The position numbers and the translations under genes were made by a program. A DNA stretch of 64,000 nucleotides from NCBI RefSeq assembly GCF_963576545.1, contig NC_083645.1:4240001-4304000 (forward strand), read 5' to 3'. The notes below the pieces were generated by a model, which worked only from the letters and a program-made list of their open reading frames with translations, made no database searches and had not been told where the DNA came from. Positions within the stretch are counted from its first letter, which is position 1, and each line of letters opens with the position of its first letter. The DNA is from Limanda limanda. Lineage: Eukaryota > Chordata > Actinopteri > Pleuronectiformes > Pleuronectidae. Below, one piece after another: positions 1 through 12,106 of the stretch.

Positions 1-795
1 GTCTGTCTGCTTTTGGGTTCTGCCTCATATGTGACTGCTAGTGTGCAACACATCAAAATACTCTATAATACATTAAGACTGTCCAGATCCTGTATACCAA
101 GGAATACAAATGTTCAAACATCCAGGTATTAGCAGGGATCATTATCAATAAACAATTCAACCAGTAAATTCATTATTACAGCTTTTTACTTGTGGGACCA
201 ACATGCTGCTTTGAATTACATATTCCAAGCTGTCTATTAAAAGTGATGAAAAGTCCCACACTAATATATTTTATACGGCAACTATGTGCATAGGCCAATA
301 CATTATTACATGAATATGTTAGTATTAATATCTTAATACCTTATGTTTCGCCAACACTATTTGCAATATTACTTTATTTCTTTTTCAATATTGTCTGCAA
401 TATTTCTTCCATTTTACTTCCTCCCATATTATTGTCATTACTTTCTACTGCCACTTTAGTTTAAAAATTTAGTTTACTGTCTCATGTAGCAATTATTTTA
501 ATTTTTTTTCATTTTTACTGTTATTTATATTAGCCCTTGGGTCTGCATCTACACTTTATATATTTATTTTCATTTGTTATGCACTTTTTATCTTTTAAGT
601 GGCTGCTTATTAATCCGATGCAGAAGTATCACTGCTTTTAATGTGTTTTTTATTGCTGCTGGGATTACTACACATTCCCTTCTGTGATGTGTGCACCATT
701 TGACTATATGCACCACTAGGTGTGCACCATTAACTATTGACTATACATGATCGTCTGTACATGCATCCATGTTTCGGAGGTAGTGTGTTTTTCTC

Positions 796-899
<104 letters not shown>

Positions 900-2068
900 A
901 GCATGAACAGGCTTGCGTGTGTATGATATATCAGTGTGAGCCACCTGTTCCTGGAACACTGTGGCAAGTGCGAGGTCTGGATCAGTCTGGATCCCGTAGA
1001 GCTGACACCTGTCAGCCTGTCCGCCCGTCTGCTTAACTTTCCTGTCCGACACTGGATAGCAGCTCCCAGCACTGATAACCCATAGACCATGTCGAGCACT
1101 GACAGCTCCACCTCCACCTTATATAGCAGGACATCAGGGGGAGACACAGACCACAGAAGACCGAGAGAGCAGCACACAGCTCAGCGGCTGCTGCATGTTG
1201 TCCTATATGTGTAGGTGCAACACATTTTGAAGGTCATGTAAAACAGGATAGCAGCGAGTTGTTATCCTTTCTCTATGAAGAATAGAATTTCAATAAGGTA
1301 TTAAAGGGTGAATTTAATTATTTATTATTCTAGATTTAATATTTATTTAATAACATAAAAAATATAATCGGTCTTTTTTTTTTTCACCACCCCTCCATGT
1401 ATTTTTGGTATTTGTCCACAGAGACGAGACCCCTTAGATTATGTACATACACGCAATAAAAAAGGTAAATAGAGGCAAACTCAGGGCTGATTAGCCAAAA
1501 ACCTATTTGTTCCACATATTTAATCACATTCTTTCAATCTTAGAAATTTCCAACAAGAAAAATGCATTAGCAGTTAAGGTGAAGCAAAACAACAGGTGAA
1601 GTCCATTCAGGAGTTATGAAAACAATGCACTTTTTACAGTTTTATTGGTGCCATAGATCGCATAACTATTTGTAAATAATGGGGGAAGCACAATAACCCT
1701 AACAGTGTTGTGGTATGACATCACATGCAAAGGGAGGAAGACAGACACACTAAACAATAGAAATAACATTTGGCAACAGGTCGACAACAAAGACAAAAAC
1801 ATTTGCAAACCTCAAAGACAAGCATCCAGATCTGTACACAGAATCATGGTGAAGACCTGCTATTAACGTCTGTTCTGAGAGATGTGATCACAAGTGATGA
1901 AAATAAAATAGGTCCTGAATGTATCTCCTGTGACCACTCGTGATCGGATCTCACTTCCCTACTCTATATGCAAATAAACATGTATGTCATTTGTTATGTT
2001 ATTTGTGAAGACCAATTCATGTTATACCCAGTGTGAGTTCTCAAGGTATCACACAGATATGTCTGTTT

Positions 2069-2099
2069 GTGTGTGTGTGTGTGTGGGGGGGGGGGGGGG
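2069..2099. repeat. (GT)n followed by a 15-base G run
   Basis: A short GT tract (2069-2084) runs straight into a run of fifteen G (2085-2099). This is a simple repeat. The exact G count could be affected by sequencing error. Confidence 0.9.
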
Positions 2100-2580
2100 T
2101 TGTATGTGTTTGTTGTCTGTTTGTTAGCACAAGCAAGAAAGAGGTAGAGGGGAGTGAGTCTTGTGCAGCAGCTGCGAAGAAAAATTTGATCCATGTCAGA
2201 AAAGTATGTGTCATTATGTGGTGGTCTGTGATGATGTGTGTTTGTGTGTGTGCTGTTGTTTTCTCTGAGTGATGACTCATAATTGAAATCTTCCAATTTT
2301 CTCTTTTACAGCTTTGTCATGCTAACTATAATTCCTTTAGAAGTTTTTACTGAATATTGATCATGTTTGATTGGATGTTGAGATTGCACAACAACCACAC
2401 ATCAAGTTCAGAGGCATCTCATTTCATCTGCAGGGGGAAAAAAAGTTTAAAGTAGAAATTTCTGGGAGTGTTTGGCTCAAATGTTTGTCATGACAGCGTG
2501 AGTGATGTGCCTCTAGTGGCGTCATGCATCATCCACAGACAGCAAGACTTAGCTAATCTGTGAGCAGGTGTGGATTTTAA

Positions 2581-2615
2581 ACACACACACACACACAGTA
2601 AATCAGTTGTCATGA

Positions 2616-2655
<40 letters not shown>
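2581..2655. repeat. Two (CA)n tracts
   Basis: CA tracts at 2581-2596 and 2617-2655 are separated by about 20 bp of ordinary sequence. This is probably one ancestral microsatellite that was interrupted. Confidence 0.9.
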
Positions 2656-2657
<2 letters not shown>

Positions 2658-5600
2658 CTGACGTCTGCGCCACTTCAGTTCACACAGAGATGATCCACTG
2701 AATTGTGGGCTTGTGCGGAAAAGTCATTTTTTTACTGTTTGTGTGTTGGTGCATGTCAGCACAAGAGAAAGCGAGAGGGTGAGAAGAGCCATGAGGGGTT
2801 GAATCTAAGAATGAATTCTGAGCTATTAAGGTTTTACTCATTCAGCTTAAACGCTGGCAATTCTAACCGCTCTTTAGAAATAATACTTACAGAGTTTTTA
2901 TTCGGCACCTAATGTCTAAATGGGTTAACTTTCCTTTTCGGTTCATATTAATTTGAAACTTGTTTGCAACCTCATGAGGCATCTGAGTGCTGGTTGGACC
3001 AACAGTATTTTATCAACAATCACATTCCCAGATGTCAGCAGGTACTTTAGTGAGGGAGATGCTATCAACACCGACATAACTAACAACCAGAGCTAACAAC
3101 ATAAAGCTGTAGTTTGTTTTTGTCAGTATCACATAAATTTGCTTGCACAGTTCTATTTCACTATTTTTGAGACAAGATTCAGAATTTAATACAGGTCATA
3201 CAAACAGCATATTCCATTTGATTCAGATTTTGGCCTGATTTTGAATTTAGTATTTTCCACTGAAGTTGGAAATGGAAGCGTTGTTCTGAGTGCATTTCGA
3301 ATTTGCGTCACAACAAGTTCAGCTCTGTGGGTTGTACGAAAACCAACCACACAATAGTTAACCATGCTGGGCTAGAGATGCATGCCAAAAAATGTTTTTG
3401 TATGTAATATAATGTATGTGCACAGATGTCTAGTAGGGTCACAGAGCTTTGGTCCACAGCATAATGTAGCTGTTGTACTTCATGGCTGTGTTTCAGGTTA
3501 AAGGTAGGGTCGGTATATCGTTTCTGAAACCCTTTTCATATAATTTGTATAAATCCTCTTCATGTCCAAAATGGCATCAACAAATAAAAGTCTGAAAACA
3601 ACAAAGCCAGTGTCTTTATACTTCATAGGACTGTGGTAAAAATGATATCCAATAGCCGATCCGCCTGCCTGTGTGCAGTGTGAGTCTTCATCCGGAGAGA
3701 CACACTCTGAAGAAGCAGAGAAGATGACCGGACGAAAGCGAGCAAGTTACAGAGTAGTCGACTTCTAGCAGTTGTCAGCGCACATTCATGTGTTTTGTAA
3801 GGAGTTGGACTGTATCTGTTGCATATTTTCAAAGCGATGCCTGCTTTGGCTGTAGCTGTTACAGGATTATCAATCCATTGTGTTGCTCTAAGTAGCCTTG
3901 AAGATTGATGGGAATATTTGTGGGATACTTATTTTGAGTAGCCATGTATCCAGCTTAATGCAACTAACTTATTCAAAATATGGGAAAAAATTATATTTTA
4001 TAAATATTCAAATAGCTTTATTCTCAGTCACATTCTCTATAGCTGTTACATTAGGGCACAACATGTTAGGTACACAAGCTGAGCTTGTCCAAATTAAAAT
4101 AAGATAAGAGACAATTCACCTCACTACCACTTTGAAGTAGCCCAGCACATTACACTATAAAGCCCACAACTTGTTTCATCTACACTTTTGCACAAATTAA
4201 ATAAAGAAGAATTAAAATGTTTTAATAACAAGCTTCGGCAGTGCTGGCAGGCATATTCAGTTTGGACAGAGCCAGACTAGCTGTTCCAGTCTTCCTGCCA
4301 AGCTAAGATAACCCCACTGCTGTCTACGGCTTCATATTTAACAGGCCCACATAAAAGTGTTATCAATCTTGTCATCTAACTCTTGCCAACACGATTCCAA
4401 AAATATCAAACTATTCCCCTGAGAGCTGAGATAATTTTCAGTAAGTTCCTGTTCGTTAAGGCGTCTGCAGCTTGTCTGTCCAAGGAGTAGTGATACACTA
4501 ATGAGAAATTGAACTTATAGAAGAAAGGGAGCCTGGGACAAGGCTTAAAATAATGTAGTCTGACTTCTATTGAAGCAAGTTACTATCTCCACAGTTTATC
4601 TTTCAGCGTTGGCAGTGCTAAGCTCCTTTCTGACTCTGCAGCGTGTGTTCCGGCTGCTCCCCCGCTGAGTTCAAGAGGAAACATTACTGGAGTGTGAATG
4701 GTTAATATGAGCCAGCTACATCTACCTTGTTTGACGGGGGAATCGTCTTGCAGTGAGTGCTAGACAAAGTGGCACCCAGTGGACCGGTTCTGGGGAAATA
4801 AACCTTTTCTGATCATCAGCCGAGGTGAAAAAAGGAATTGACTTTCAAATTTTAGGCACTTATCCATTTATTTCACAACAAACCTGGGCTGTGATGGATG
4901 CATTGTGCCCTTCAGTTTGGCTGAAGTGGTTTCCAAGCACAGAGACTGATGACTGACAATTTGAGTTGAAATCAATTGAAAGTATAAATCACTGCAGAAT
5001 TAGTGATAACAAAATGATGCTCACCTGAGAGGAAGAAAAAGGAGAAGAGAAAAGGAGGTGAATGATGTAAGAGGATTACAGTTTTTAAATATGTATCGTC
5101 ATGATTCTGCGTCTGTTCTGTTGTGGACTTTTGCTTATTTCTTTGTGGATCTTTTGTTGGACTCACTGCGCTGGGCTTGTTGTTCTCCTTGTATTTAGTC
5201 GTCCATATAATATAAAGCCTTTGTTATTAGAGCACCTGCTTTTCCTGCTATTTCATCTCTACTGTTTACAAAGGTTAGAAAAAGTTAACAAATTGATGTT
5301 GAGTCCCTCAACCTTTTCAATTTCCCCTCCACAACAATAAACTTTCACCTTACACAATGTTTTCTCACCAACAAACTGCTGCTTCAATGTTTAAATTGTG
5401 TGCACGCTTTACTGTATTTTCACATGAATAGATTGAGTTGTTTTGAGCAGAAGTCATAGAAAACCTGAGGGAATTTAGGTATCAAAAGGTTGGCACTTTA
5501 TCATGCACATAATGCAGGCCCTGGCAGCACTTCCTAAAGAACCTATTTAACAGTGTCCCTGCGGCACGTCACTCAGGTTAAAGTGAGCTCCCCTGGAGGA

Positions 5601-5765
5601 TCACAAAGTATTTAACTAACAATGTGACCCTGCTCTGTTGGCCATAAGGTTTTCAAAGCAGTTGGAGTTGTCACCTGTCAGGGGACGGTGCGCCCGCTAT
5701 GCCAGCATCTGTCCCTCCGACACACATACGTAACACAGTTCTCTTCCGATACAAATACAGATGCT

Positions 5766-5938
5766 CTCTACCCCGTGTCTCTGACCTCCAGCAGCTGTCC
5801 TTTCTTGTCCACGGTGTTCACGTCCATGGCCTCCAAAGGGCTGCAGCAGATGTGTGCCGCTTTCCGCACCTCACCCCCTGACATGTCTTTTGTGTACTCG
5901 TTTACCCTCCAGGCACCTTCGTCTACATTAGCATACAA
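5766..5938 (-). other. Possible isolated coding exon, unidentified
   Basis: Read on the minus strand from 5938, one frame stays open for about 57 codons and then meets TAG. It lies in a GC-rich island, unlike its AT-rich surroundings. The predicted residues look protein-like rather than low-complexity: EGAWRVNEYTKDMSGGEVRK is followed by a stretch with two adjacent cysteines and then by DVNTVDKKGQLLEV. A GT that could act as a splice donor follows LLE (5' GAG then GTCAGA on the minus strand), and an AG lies just upstream near 5921, but that acceptor has no strong pyrimidine tract. I do not recognise the protein. The plus strand is also open here, so chance is a real alternative. It could be a host exon, an old pseudogene piece or coincidence. 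Confidence 0.3.
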
Positions 5939-6715
5939 TTACCTCACGTTATTATTTTAAACTTTTTCAGCATTCACCGGATAAAAAAAAAAAAAAAAGC
6001 TCATAATAACAAGGTTAAGAAACAGGTTTAAAGTTGTTGAGGTTATTTCAAGGTAGCATTACACACTAAAGAACTTTGCCTGACATACATCACATGCTGT
6101 GGCTCCTTATACTTGACAGTGACTGTTTTAAAATCTAGCATCTTCTTTCCTTCATTCTTTAGAAATGTTTTTAATGTTGAAAACGTTGTTTGTTGATGTG
6201 CTCTGTTTCATGCAACATATATTGCATTTCTCTCTGCTATTTTTTCAACTAAACAGTTTTTTTGGGGTAGTTTTTTCTTGACTCTAGTGAAAGAATAAGG
6301 GCAGAGGATGTCACATCTTGTTAAAGGGCCCATATTATGAAAATGCCACCTTTGTAGTGCTTTTACACGTTAATTTGGGTATCTGGCATGTCTACCGTCC
6401 CAAAAACTGTGGAAAAACACAACTCCCGCGATTTGTTGTGGTTCCTCTATGTCAGAAACTGTATGCTTGAGTGAGTCCAATGGGATTATTGTAAATGCCT
6501 ACGTCAAGTCAGTTATAGACCACTCCCCCCGGAGGTGGAGATCTGGCGGAGGAGGAGACCAGGGTAAAGTCCTCAACTCGAGGGGGGGGCTGGGGCTTAG
6601 CTGGGGAGCTAACCAGCCAGGGAGCTGGGTGAGAGGCGGAGGAAACAGAGCCTGCGGTCGGGGTGAGTTACCTGCCACAGCTCCCTCTCAGCTCGGGCTC
6701 CGGAGGAGGCACCGC

Positions 6716-6780
6716 GGCTCCGTCCTGTCACGGTGCAGGAGCCGTGGAGCCGGCTGCCTGCACCGTGACAGGACGGAGCC
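6716..6780. repeat. Perfect 24-bp inverted repeat (hairpin)
   Basis: Arms at 6716-6739 and 6757-6780 are exact reverse complements, separated by a 17-base loop. They lie in the GC-rich core of the TTAA element. The arm starts GGCTCCGTCCTGTCACGG. Confidence 0.9.
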
Positions 6781-6795
6781 CCTGTGCCTCCTGTG

Positions 6796-6885
6796 TGATC
6801 GCGGAGCAGGAGCCGTGGAGCCGGCAGCCTCCTCCGTGATCGCGGAGCCGCGGCTCCTGCTCCGCGATCACGTAGGAGGCTGCCG
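6796..6885. repeat. Long imperfect GC-rich palindrome
   Basis: Arms at 6796-6818 and 6848-6870 match at 22 of 23 positions. Further complementary sequence (CCGGCAGCCTCCT against AGGAGGCTGCCGG) extends the structure to about 6885. Together with the neighbouring perfect inverted repeat it would make this DNA or its RNA fold strongly. Confidence 0.8.
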
Positions 6886-7165
6886 GGGCAGGAGCCGCGA
6901 TCTCACGATCAGCTGGGTGAGAGGCGGAGGAAACAGAGCCTGCGGTCCGGGTGATTTACCTGCCACAGCTCCCTCCTCAGCTCGGGCTCGCTGGGGGGCT
7001 GCTGGCTCCATGTCACTCACTGCCTCGCACTCCCCCGGCTGACAGACACACAGGGAGCCCGGCCGAGGTGCTCGCTGCACCGGGAGAGGTGGAGGTGCCG
7101 AGGTGCGCGAGGAGAGGGAGAGCGAGGCAGCCGGGAACGTGTCTATAGCCCCCACATCCCTTTGT

Positions 7166-7260
7166 CTGTCTGTGTGTGTGTCTGTGTCTATCTGTGTGTG
7201 TGCGTGTGTGTCTGTGTGTGCGTGTGTGTGCGTGTGTCTGTGTGTGTGTGTGCGCGCGCT
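7166..7260. repeat. TG-rich simple repeat inside the TTAA element
   Basis: An impure TG tract with interspersed CTG, CG and TCTA units, ending in CGCGCGC. It produces spurious Val-Cys-Val frames. Confidence 0.85.
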
Positions 7261-7685
7261 CAGAATACAATACAATAATATACTGTATACACATATCTAA
7301 TGCATGTATTTAAATAAATGTACATCTTTATCAGAAGGTGTATAAGGTATAATAAACTGATACAGAAATATATGTAGGACAGTGACTTAAAATGATTTTA
7401 ACAACCTTAAATATGCTAAGGGGAGATTTAAGACGTGAAAGTGGATGTGTGTGAGTGACAGGGGGGGGGGCAGGTCGGTGAGAGGGGGGCGGGGCGGTGA
7501 GAGAGGGGGCGGGCGGGCACTCAAAACAGGTCAATCTGAGGAGGGCTGTTTTAGACAGGGTAAGAAGGCTGCTGTTTTAAATGATCCTTGTGGTATTTTG
7601 ACCAAAAAATGTTACAGACATTTCATTAAGACCCCAAGGAACCATATCAACTTGTGGTAAAATGGGCATAATATGTCTCCTTTAA

Positions 7686-9168
7686 GCCCTATGAGGCATA
7701 TTGTAATTCATGAATATGTGCTTTACAAATAACATTTTATTGGTTGATTTTATCCCTTTTTGAAAATAATATTAAAGGACGATTACACAATGTAACTGTT
7801 AAACAGAAAGTAATTGTTTTGCTCACTGTATCAAATTTAAGATTTATTAAATAGTTTTGAAATTTGTGTTGTTAGATGTTGATAGATTGACATGGAGTTA
7901 GTTCTCAGGCCAAATTATTATGTATGCTTGAACATAATGGCAATACCATTTCATAGGTTTTGAGTCCCCTTAATTTAATATTAACATGGTTATTTATACA
8001 TAGATTCCAGACACATGTCTCCACCTGAGGAAAAGACCATGTTCCTGTTTTAGCAAGATATATTCCATTGAAGTGTGCCTTAACTAATCTATTGAATAGG
8101 CCAAGTTTTTGTGTTTGATTTTTCTGCTCTGTTGAAAATGGTTCCAAATGATGGAGCAGCTATCTTGCGTGTGTTCTAGTTTTAGTCACTATAGCTTGCT
8201 GCGGAAAAAAGCAAATATAAGTGTTGCAGTGGTGGTTTATTCATGGTTTAACAGTTTTGTGATCATTTCAGCTTTTTCACATAACTCCACCCTAGCCTTT
8301 CTTATAGTGCAAACTGGCCCTTTCATGTTGGGGGTTAGTTCATTTAATTTATTATATATTTATGTTATGTGTGCAACTGGCACCCACCTCATTTTGCCAT
8401 TGCATTTAGACCTCTTAATGATGTCATCTAGTTGAATGAAGCCTTTTATTTCTCTATATCTCTCTATCACCAGGACCACACCTGAAACCAAGCTGCCACT
8501 TTAGCGTAAATAAAAAGTATGAATATAGTTATTAGCCCCTTTTAACCCCTTTTAACCAAAATACATCGAAGTGGAAATTAGTTGAATTCAATCTGTTAAG
8601 TTTTTCAGTCTAAGTGCTCATGGATCATAATATTAGTTCACAAACAACATTAATGCTCCAGCTACTCTATAACCATCCCTGCAGCACTTTGCTGATGGGG
8701 GCCTTATGGCCGGGTGACCACACGGATGTCTCTCCTCTCTGCAGTGATATATATATAAAAGCACCTAAAGGACTCTCAGACTGTGACAAACAAGATTCTC
8801 TGCTCTGATGAAAACAAGATTGAGCTGCTTGGCCTCAATTCTAAGCATCATGTCTGGAGGAAACCGGACGGGATGCAAAGAAATTGTTGTCACTGTGGAA
8901 GTTTGTCTCCTCCTCACACTGGATCTCTGCAGATCAGCCTGAGCCCTGCTCCCCAGGGGGTAGCTCCAGGAAGAGTCCTGGTTTGTGCACAGTTCTCTCA
9001 TGTAATAATTATGAGGAACACTGTGGAACCTTCAATGTAAATGTAGCATTTCAGTTTTCATACAAAAATGGGGCCCCCATTTGATGTGTTTTTACTATAA
9101 ACATACCAGCATATAACATTGAAATAAGCCGGCGGTTTATTTGATCTCATGTCTTGAGTTTTGCTCAT
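7686..9168. other. AT-rich stretch, mostly without recognisable features
   Basis: Apart from the Tc1 scrap at 8771-8870, I see no gene, RNA or bounded mobile element here. Open frames such as 8148-8435 have no recognisable motif and lie in AT-rich DNA. Confidence 0.5.
8771..8870 (+). pseudogene. Tc1-like transposase fragment
   Basis: Frame 8783-8869 reads NKILCSDENKIELLGLN and then SKHHVWRKP. This matches the region around the first catalytic aspartate of Tc1-like transposases, usually seen as a KILWSDETKIELFGLN type motif followed by a VWRKPG type motif; the aspartate here is in CSDEN. Nothing upstream or downstream continues the domain: there is no paired helix-turn-helix region and no second D or E. 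It is a short, old remnant. The Trp-to-Cys change next to the aspartate also points to decay. No inverted repeats were found around it. Confidence 0.7.
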
Positions 9169-9396
9169 ATTTAAATTAGGGCTGGGCAAGTTAACTCGTT
9201 ATAATCGAGTTAACTCATCACTTATTTAACGCAGACAATTATTTTATCTCGCATTAACGCAGGTTTGATTATTTATTGTTTTATTGTGAAAGTCAGGCTT
9301 ATATTTTGTTAAAGTCTGTTGCTGACTGCTGCGGAACCGGAAAAAAGAAAATAATTGGCGGATAAACAACCATAGATAAGGGTACGGAGCTTTTAC

Positions 9397-9895
9397 ATGG
9401 CCATTTTCATTTTAAAGTTCTTCCAGACTACGTTAGATGCAGGGAGGAGTATAGATAAACAACGGCAAGAGAAGCTAACAGATGCCATAGTGACGTGGAT
9501 AGCTACAGACTGCAGGCCGACTCGTGTTGTAGAAGATGTCGGTCTGAGAAACATTTTGAAAATCACAACAAATGACAGCAGGTATGAGATGCCCTCAAGA
9601 AGCACCATCACACGAAGAATATACAAGTTGTATGAAAAGGAGAGGACTGCGAAAGACCCAACTTTACAACGTGCACCTGCTGTTGCTCTCACTGGGGACT
9701 ACCGGACATCACTCGGTAACCACAATCACCTTGGAGTTACAGTGCATTATATTAATCTAAAGTGGGCGCTGCATTCACATGCTCTGACTGGGATGAAAAC
9801 AGAGGAGAGACATTATGCTTAAATGTGTGCGGGACACTTTACTGACGTTGCACAGCAGTGGAATGTGTCAAATAAAGTGGTTTTGTTTTGATAAC
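9397..9895 (+). pseudogene. hAT (ZBED/Ac-like) transposase fragment
   Basis: The open part (9397-9822) contains KLTDAIVTWIATDCRPTRVV, then a region ending RYEMPSRSTITRRIYKLYEK, and ALTGDYRTSLGNHNHLGVTV. These match the middle of hAT transposases related to ZBED1/Ac, including the block around the first catalytic aspartate, ALTGDYWTS in intact relatives. A TAA interrupts the frame at 9820-9822, but the same frame goes on with family-like residues (MCAGHFTDVAQQW) to about 9890, so the stop is a later mutation of a longer gene. The BED zinc finger and the C-terminal dimerisation domain are missing. The product cannot act as a transposase. The start shown is only the first ATG; the true start has been lost. 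Confidence 0.85.
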
Positions 9896-10434
9896 ATTGT
9901 TTAAGTTGAGATTTACACAAAGTATTTATTTTATTTAACTGCTACTATATATAAAAATGCTGATGTTAAGTGTTTGTTTGCACAACAAGTGTTATGGCAC
10001 TTTAGTTCATATGGCAGTACATTTAAAATAACAGAGTCAAGTTCTAGGAATTGACAAACTGCACTGAAAGTGTTTTCTGGTGTCTCACTCTAACAGGGAC
10101 ATTTGGTACTAGACTGGTTATGCTGCTCCCTGAAGAAAGTAAAATGTTTCTACTGTTACCTCAGAAATTGCCTGTTTTAATGATATGATATTGGCTCAGG
10201 GTTTTGTGGCCAGTTTTTTTCTTTTTCATAACGAACAGGATAACATTAATGCCCTGGCAGCGGCATTGAGCTTTCATTTTGTATTTGCTTTGATAACATT
10301 GTTTAAGTTGAGATTTACACTGAATATTTTACTTAACTGCCACTGTATTAAAATGCTGATGTTAAAAGTGTTTGCACAACAAATGCTATGGCACTTTCGT
10401 TCATATGGCAGAACGTTAAAAATAAAGTGCGCTA
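9889..10434. repeat. Direct duplication of about 145 bp inside the hAT element
   Basis: The segment starting GATAACATTGTTTAAGTTGA at 9889 recurs at 10291, each followed by matching sequence through CATATGGCAG to about 10036 and 10434. The copies differ at scattered positions and by small gaps, so the duplication is not recent. About 250 bp of other sequence separates them. Confidence 0.85.
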
Positions 10435-10528
10435 TACACTACTTTTGAATTCATTATTGGATTTTGATTATACAAATGCGATTAATCGCAATTAAAACTT
10501 TTAATTGTTGCCCAGCCCTAATTTAAAT

Positions 10529-12106
10529 TATTAGCTGTGATATGCGTTTTTCAAAATCATGTCCAGTCAAGGTGAAGAAATATCTCAAAGATGATCAAGA
10601 GAAATGGTACCTATACCTGAACTAAATTTCAACTGTCAAAGCAAAGACTGAATACATTTGTCAAGGTCATATTAGATTTTTTTCAATAACTCTGAAAAAT
10701 GATTCTAAACTTTTGAATGGGATATGGTTTTGTGAACAAAATTTGAGATAAATGCAGGTGTCTGAATTCTTTCACTGAATTCTTTAAATTAAGTGAAAAA
10801 GAAGCATTTATTAAGCAAACTATGAAGCTGATACAAAATTAGAAGCCATTATTCATACATTCACACATTCTTTTGTGCACTTACAAGCACTTGAACCTTT
10901 CACCTGCAAAGTTACCTTGGAAAATCATCAGTTTTCTGGCATAAAGAGGAGGGAGGAGGTGGGTCGTGTTGCCATCGTCTGACTCAGGGGTCACTTTCAA
11001 AGTGTCAGGTAAACACCTTCTGCTTTGCATTTTTTTATTCTTATTATTAAACAACCTGCATTGGGGGTGTAGGCTTATTATCCAATGATAATAATATCAT
11101 AATAACATTCAAACCACTTCTTAAAAGTTAGGTGTTTTGTCATGCTGTGACTCTATGAAATTTACCCTCTACTCTCTTTTCACCAATACTTTGGTGTCTA
11201 AAGCAGTTTGGGTGCACTTTAAGAAAATAATTTACAGCTGGTGATGTGCAAGTGGAGGCCAAATTTGAATAAAATTGTTATGTACTGATATTAGAAAATG
11301 CATCAAACCAAGTAGACTGCCGTCTGCAGAGTCATTTTAGAAACGTTGGCGCCATGTGTGGTTGACTGACAATGATAGAGTATTCAAATTTACATTGGAA
11401 ATAGATCAAGGGTCTGTCTGCAGACAGCAAGACGGGGTTATAAGTGGATACTACTCTAAATATAAGCCTAACCACAATTCGCAAAATGGCATTTAAGGGC
11501 GCATATCATGCTTTTTCAGTTTTCTATTTGTCCTCTGGTTTGTTTTATAAGTTTTTCTTTATGAAAGTAAATACACTGCTTTTGAAGATCCTGAAACGTC
11601 TTGTCAGTAGTCCGGCAATTACTTCCAAACAACTTCAGGTAAAATGAGAGTAGAGAGCAACATTGTCTACATTCAGAGTTTTACCAATCACAACAGAGTG
11701 GGACAGCTGGCCAATCAGAGCAAAGTGGGCTTTGTCGTCATTATACACTGAGCAACAGACTAATCAGGCTATAAACCTTTTATAACTTGTCTCTGAATTA
11801 CAAATCGACCTCGTGGAAATGCAAATGGAGAGCAGAGTGATGCAGTTCAGTTGCACTCATATTTGTTAGCTGTTCTCATACTCTCGCGGTGTTGAATCGT
11901 ACCGCACCACTTTGCAGAAGAGGTGTCTTTTTGTCTTCGCTCGGTTTATTGGCAGTTGCCAAACAATGTCAAGGTGCATTAACGCCATCTCGCACCATTC
12001 CTGGAGGTGCTGCAATAAAAGGTGGATGCGTTGAAAAGACAGAGCATCTCCCTGTTCCAAAAATCTATTTAAATACAATGACAACAGGTATTGTCTGTGA
12101 ACCAAA
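10529..12106. other. Non-coding stretch with a probable mobile-element fragment
   Basis: No gene is visible. Sequence from about 11488 (TTTAAGGGCGCATATCATGC) to about 11760 resembles the start and interior of TTAA-type non-autonomous elements of fish, including an ACCAATCACAACAGAGTGGG segment. I find no matching right end or target duplication. The remainder is AT-rich and featureless. Confidence 0.45.

Larger units (their letters stand above)
6321..7685. mobile_element. Non-autonomous DNA transposon with TTAA target duplication
   Basis: The element is bounded by TTAA at 6321-6324 and 7682-7685. Its inner ends are imperfect inverted repeats: the left reads AGGGCCCATATTATG, and the right, on the opposite strand, reads AGGAGACATATTATG. 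TTAA duplications are typical of piggyBac and Kolobok elements. I cannot tell which applies, because no transposase is present. The core is unusually GC-rich (about 6530-7140), contains strong inverted repeats (6716-6780 and 6796-6885) and then a TG/TGTC-rich simple-repeat tract (7166-7260). The open frame at 6449-7042 runs through these hairpins and has no recognisable domain, so I treat it as non-coding. Confidence 0.75.
9177..10520 (+). mobile_element. hAT-family deletion derivative with 8-bp target duplication
   Basis: The terminal inverted repeats read TAGGGCTGGGCAA at both ends (9177-9189, and on the opposite strand 10508-10520). The element is flanked by the 8-bp duplication ATTTAAAT (9169-9176 and 10521-10528), the hallmark of hAT insertion. 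At 1344 bp it is far shorter than an autonomous hAT and carries only part of a transposase. Its 3' half contains a duplicated segment of about 145 bp (9889-10036 and 10291-10434). Confidence 0.93.

Noticed and set aside
6449..7042. 197-codon open frame in the GC-rich core of the TTAA element
   Set aside because: It runs through inverted repeats, is Gly/Arg-rich by composition and has no recognisable domain.
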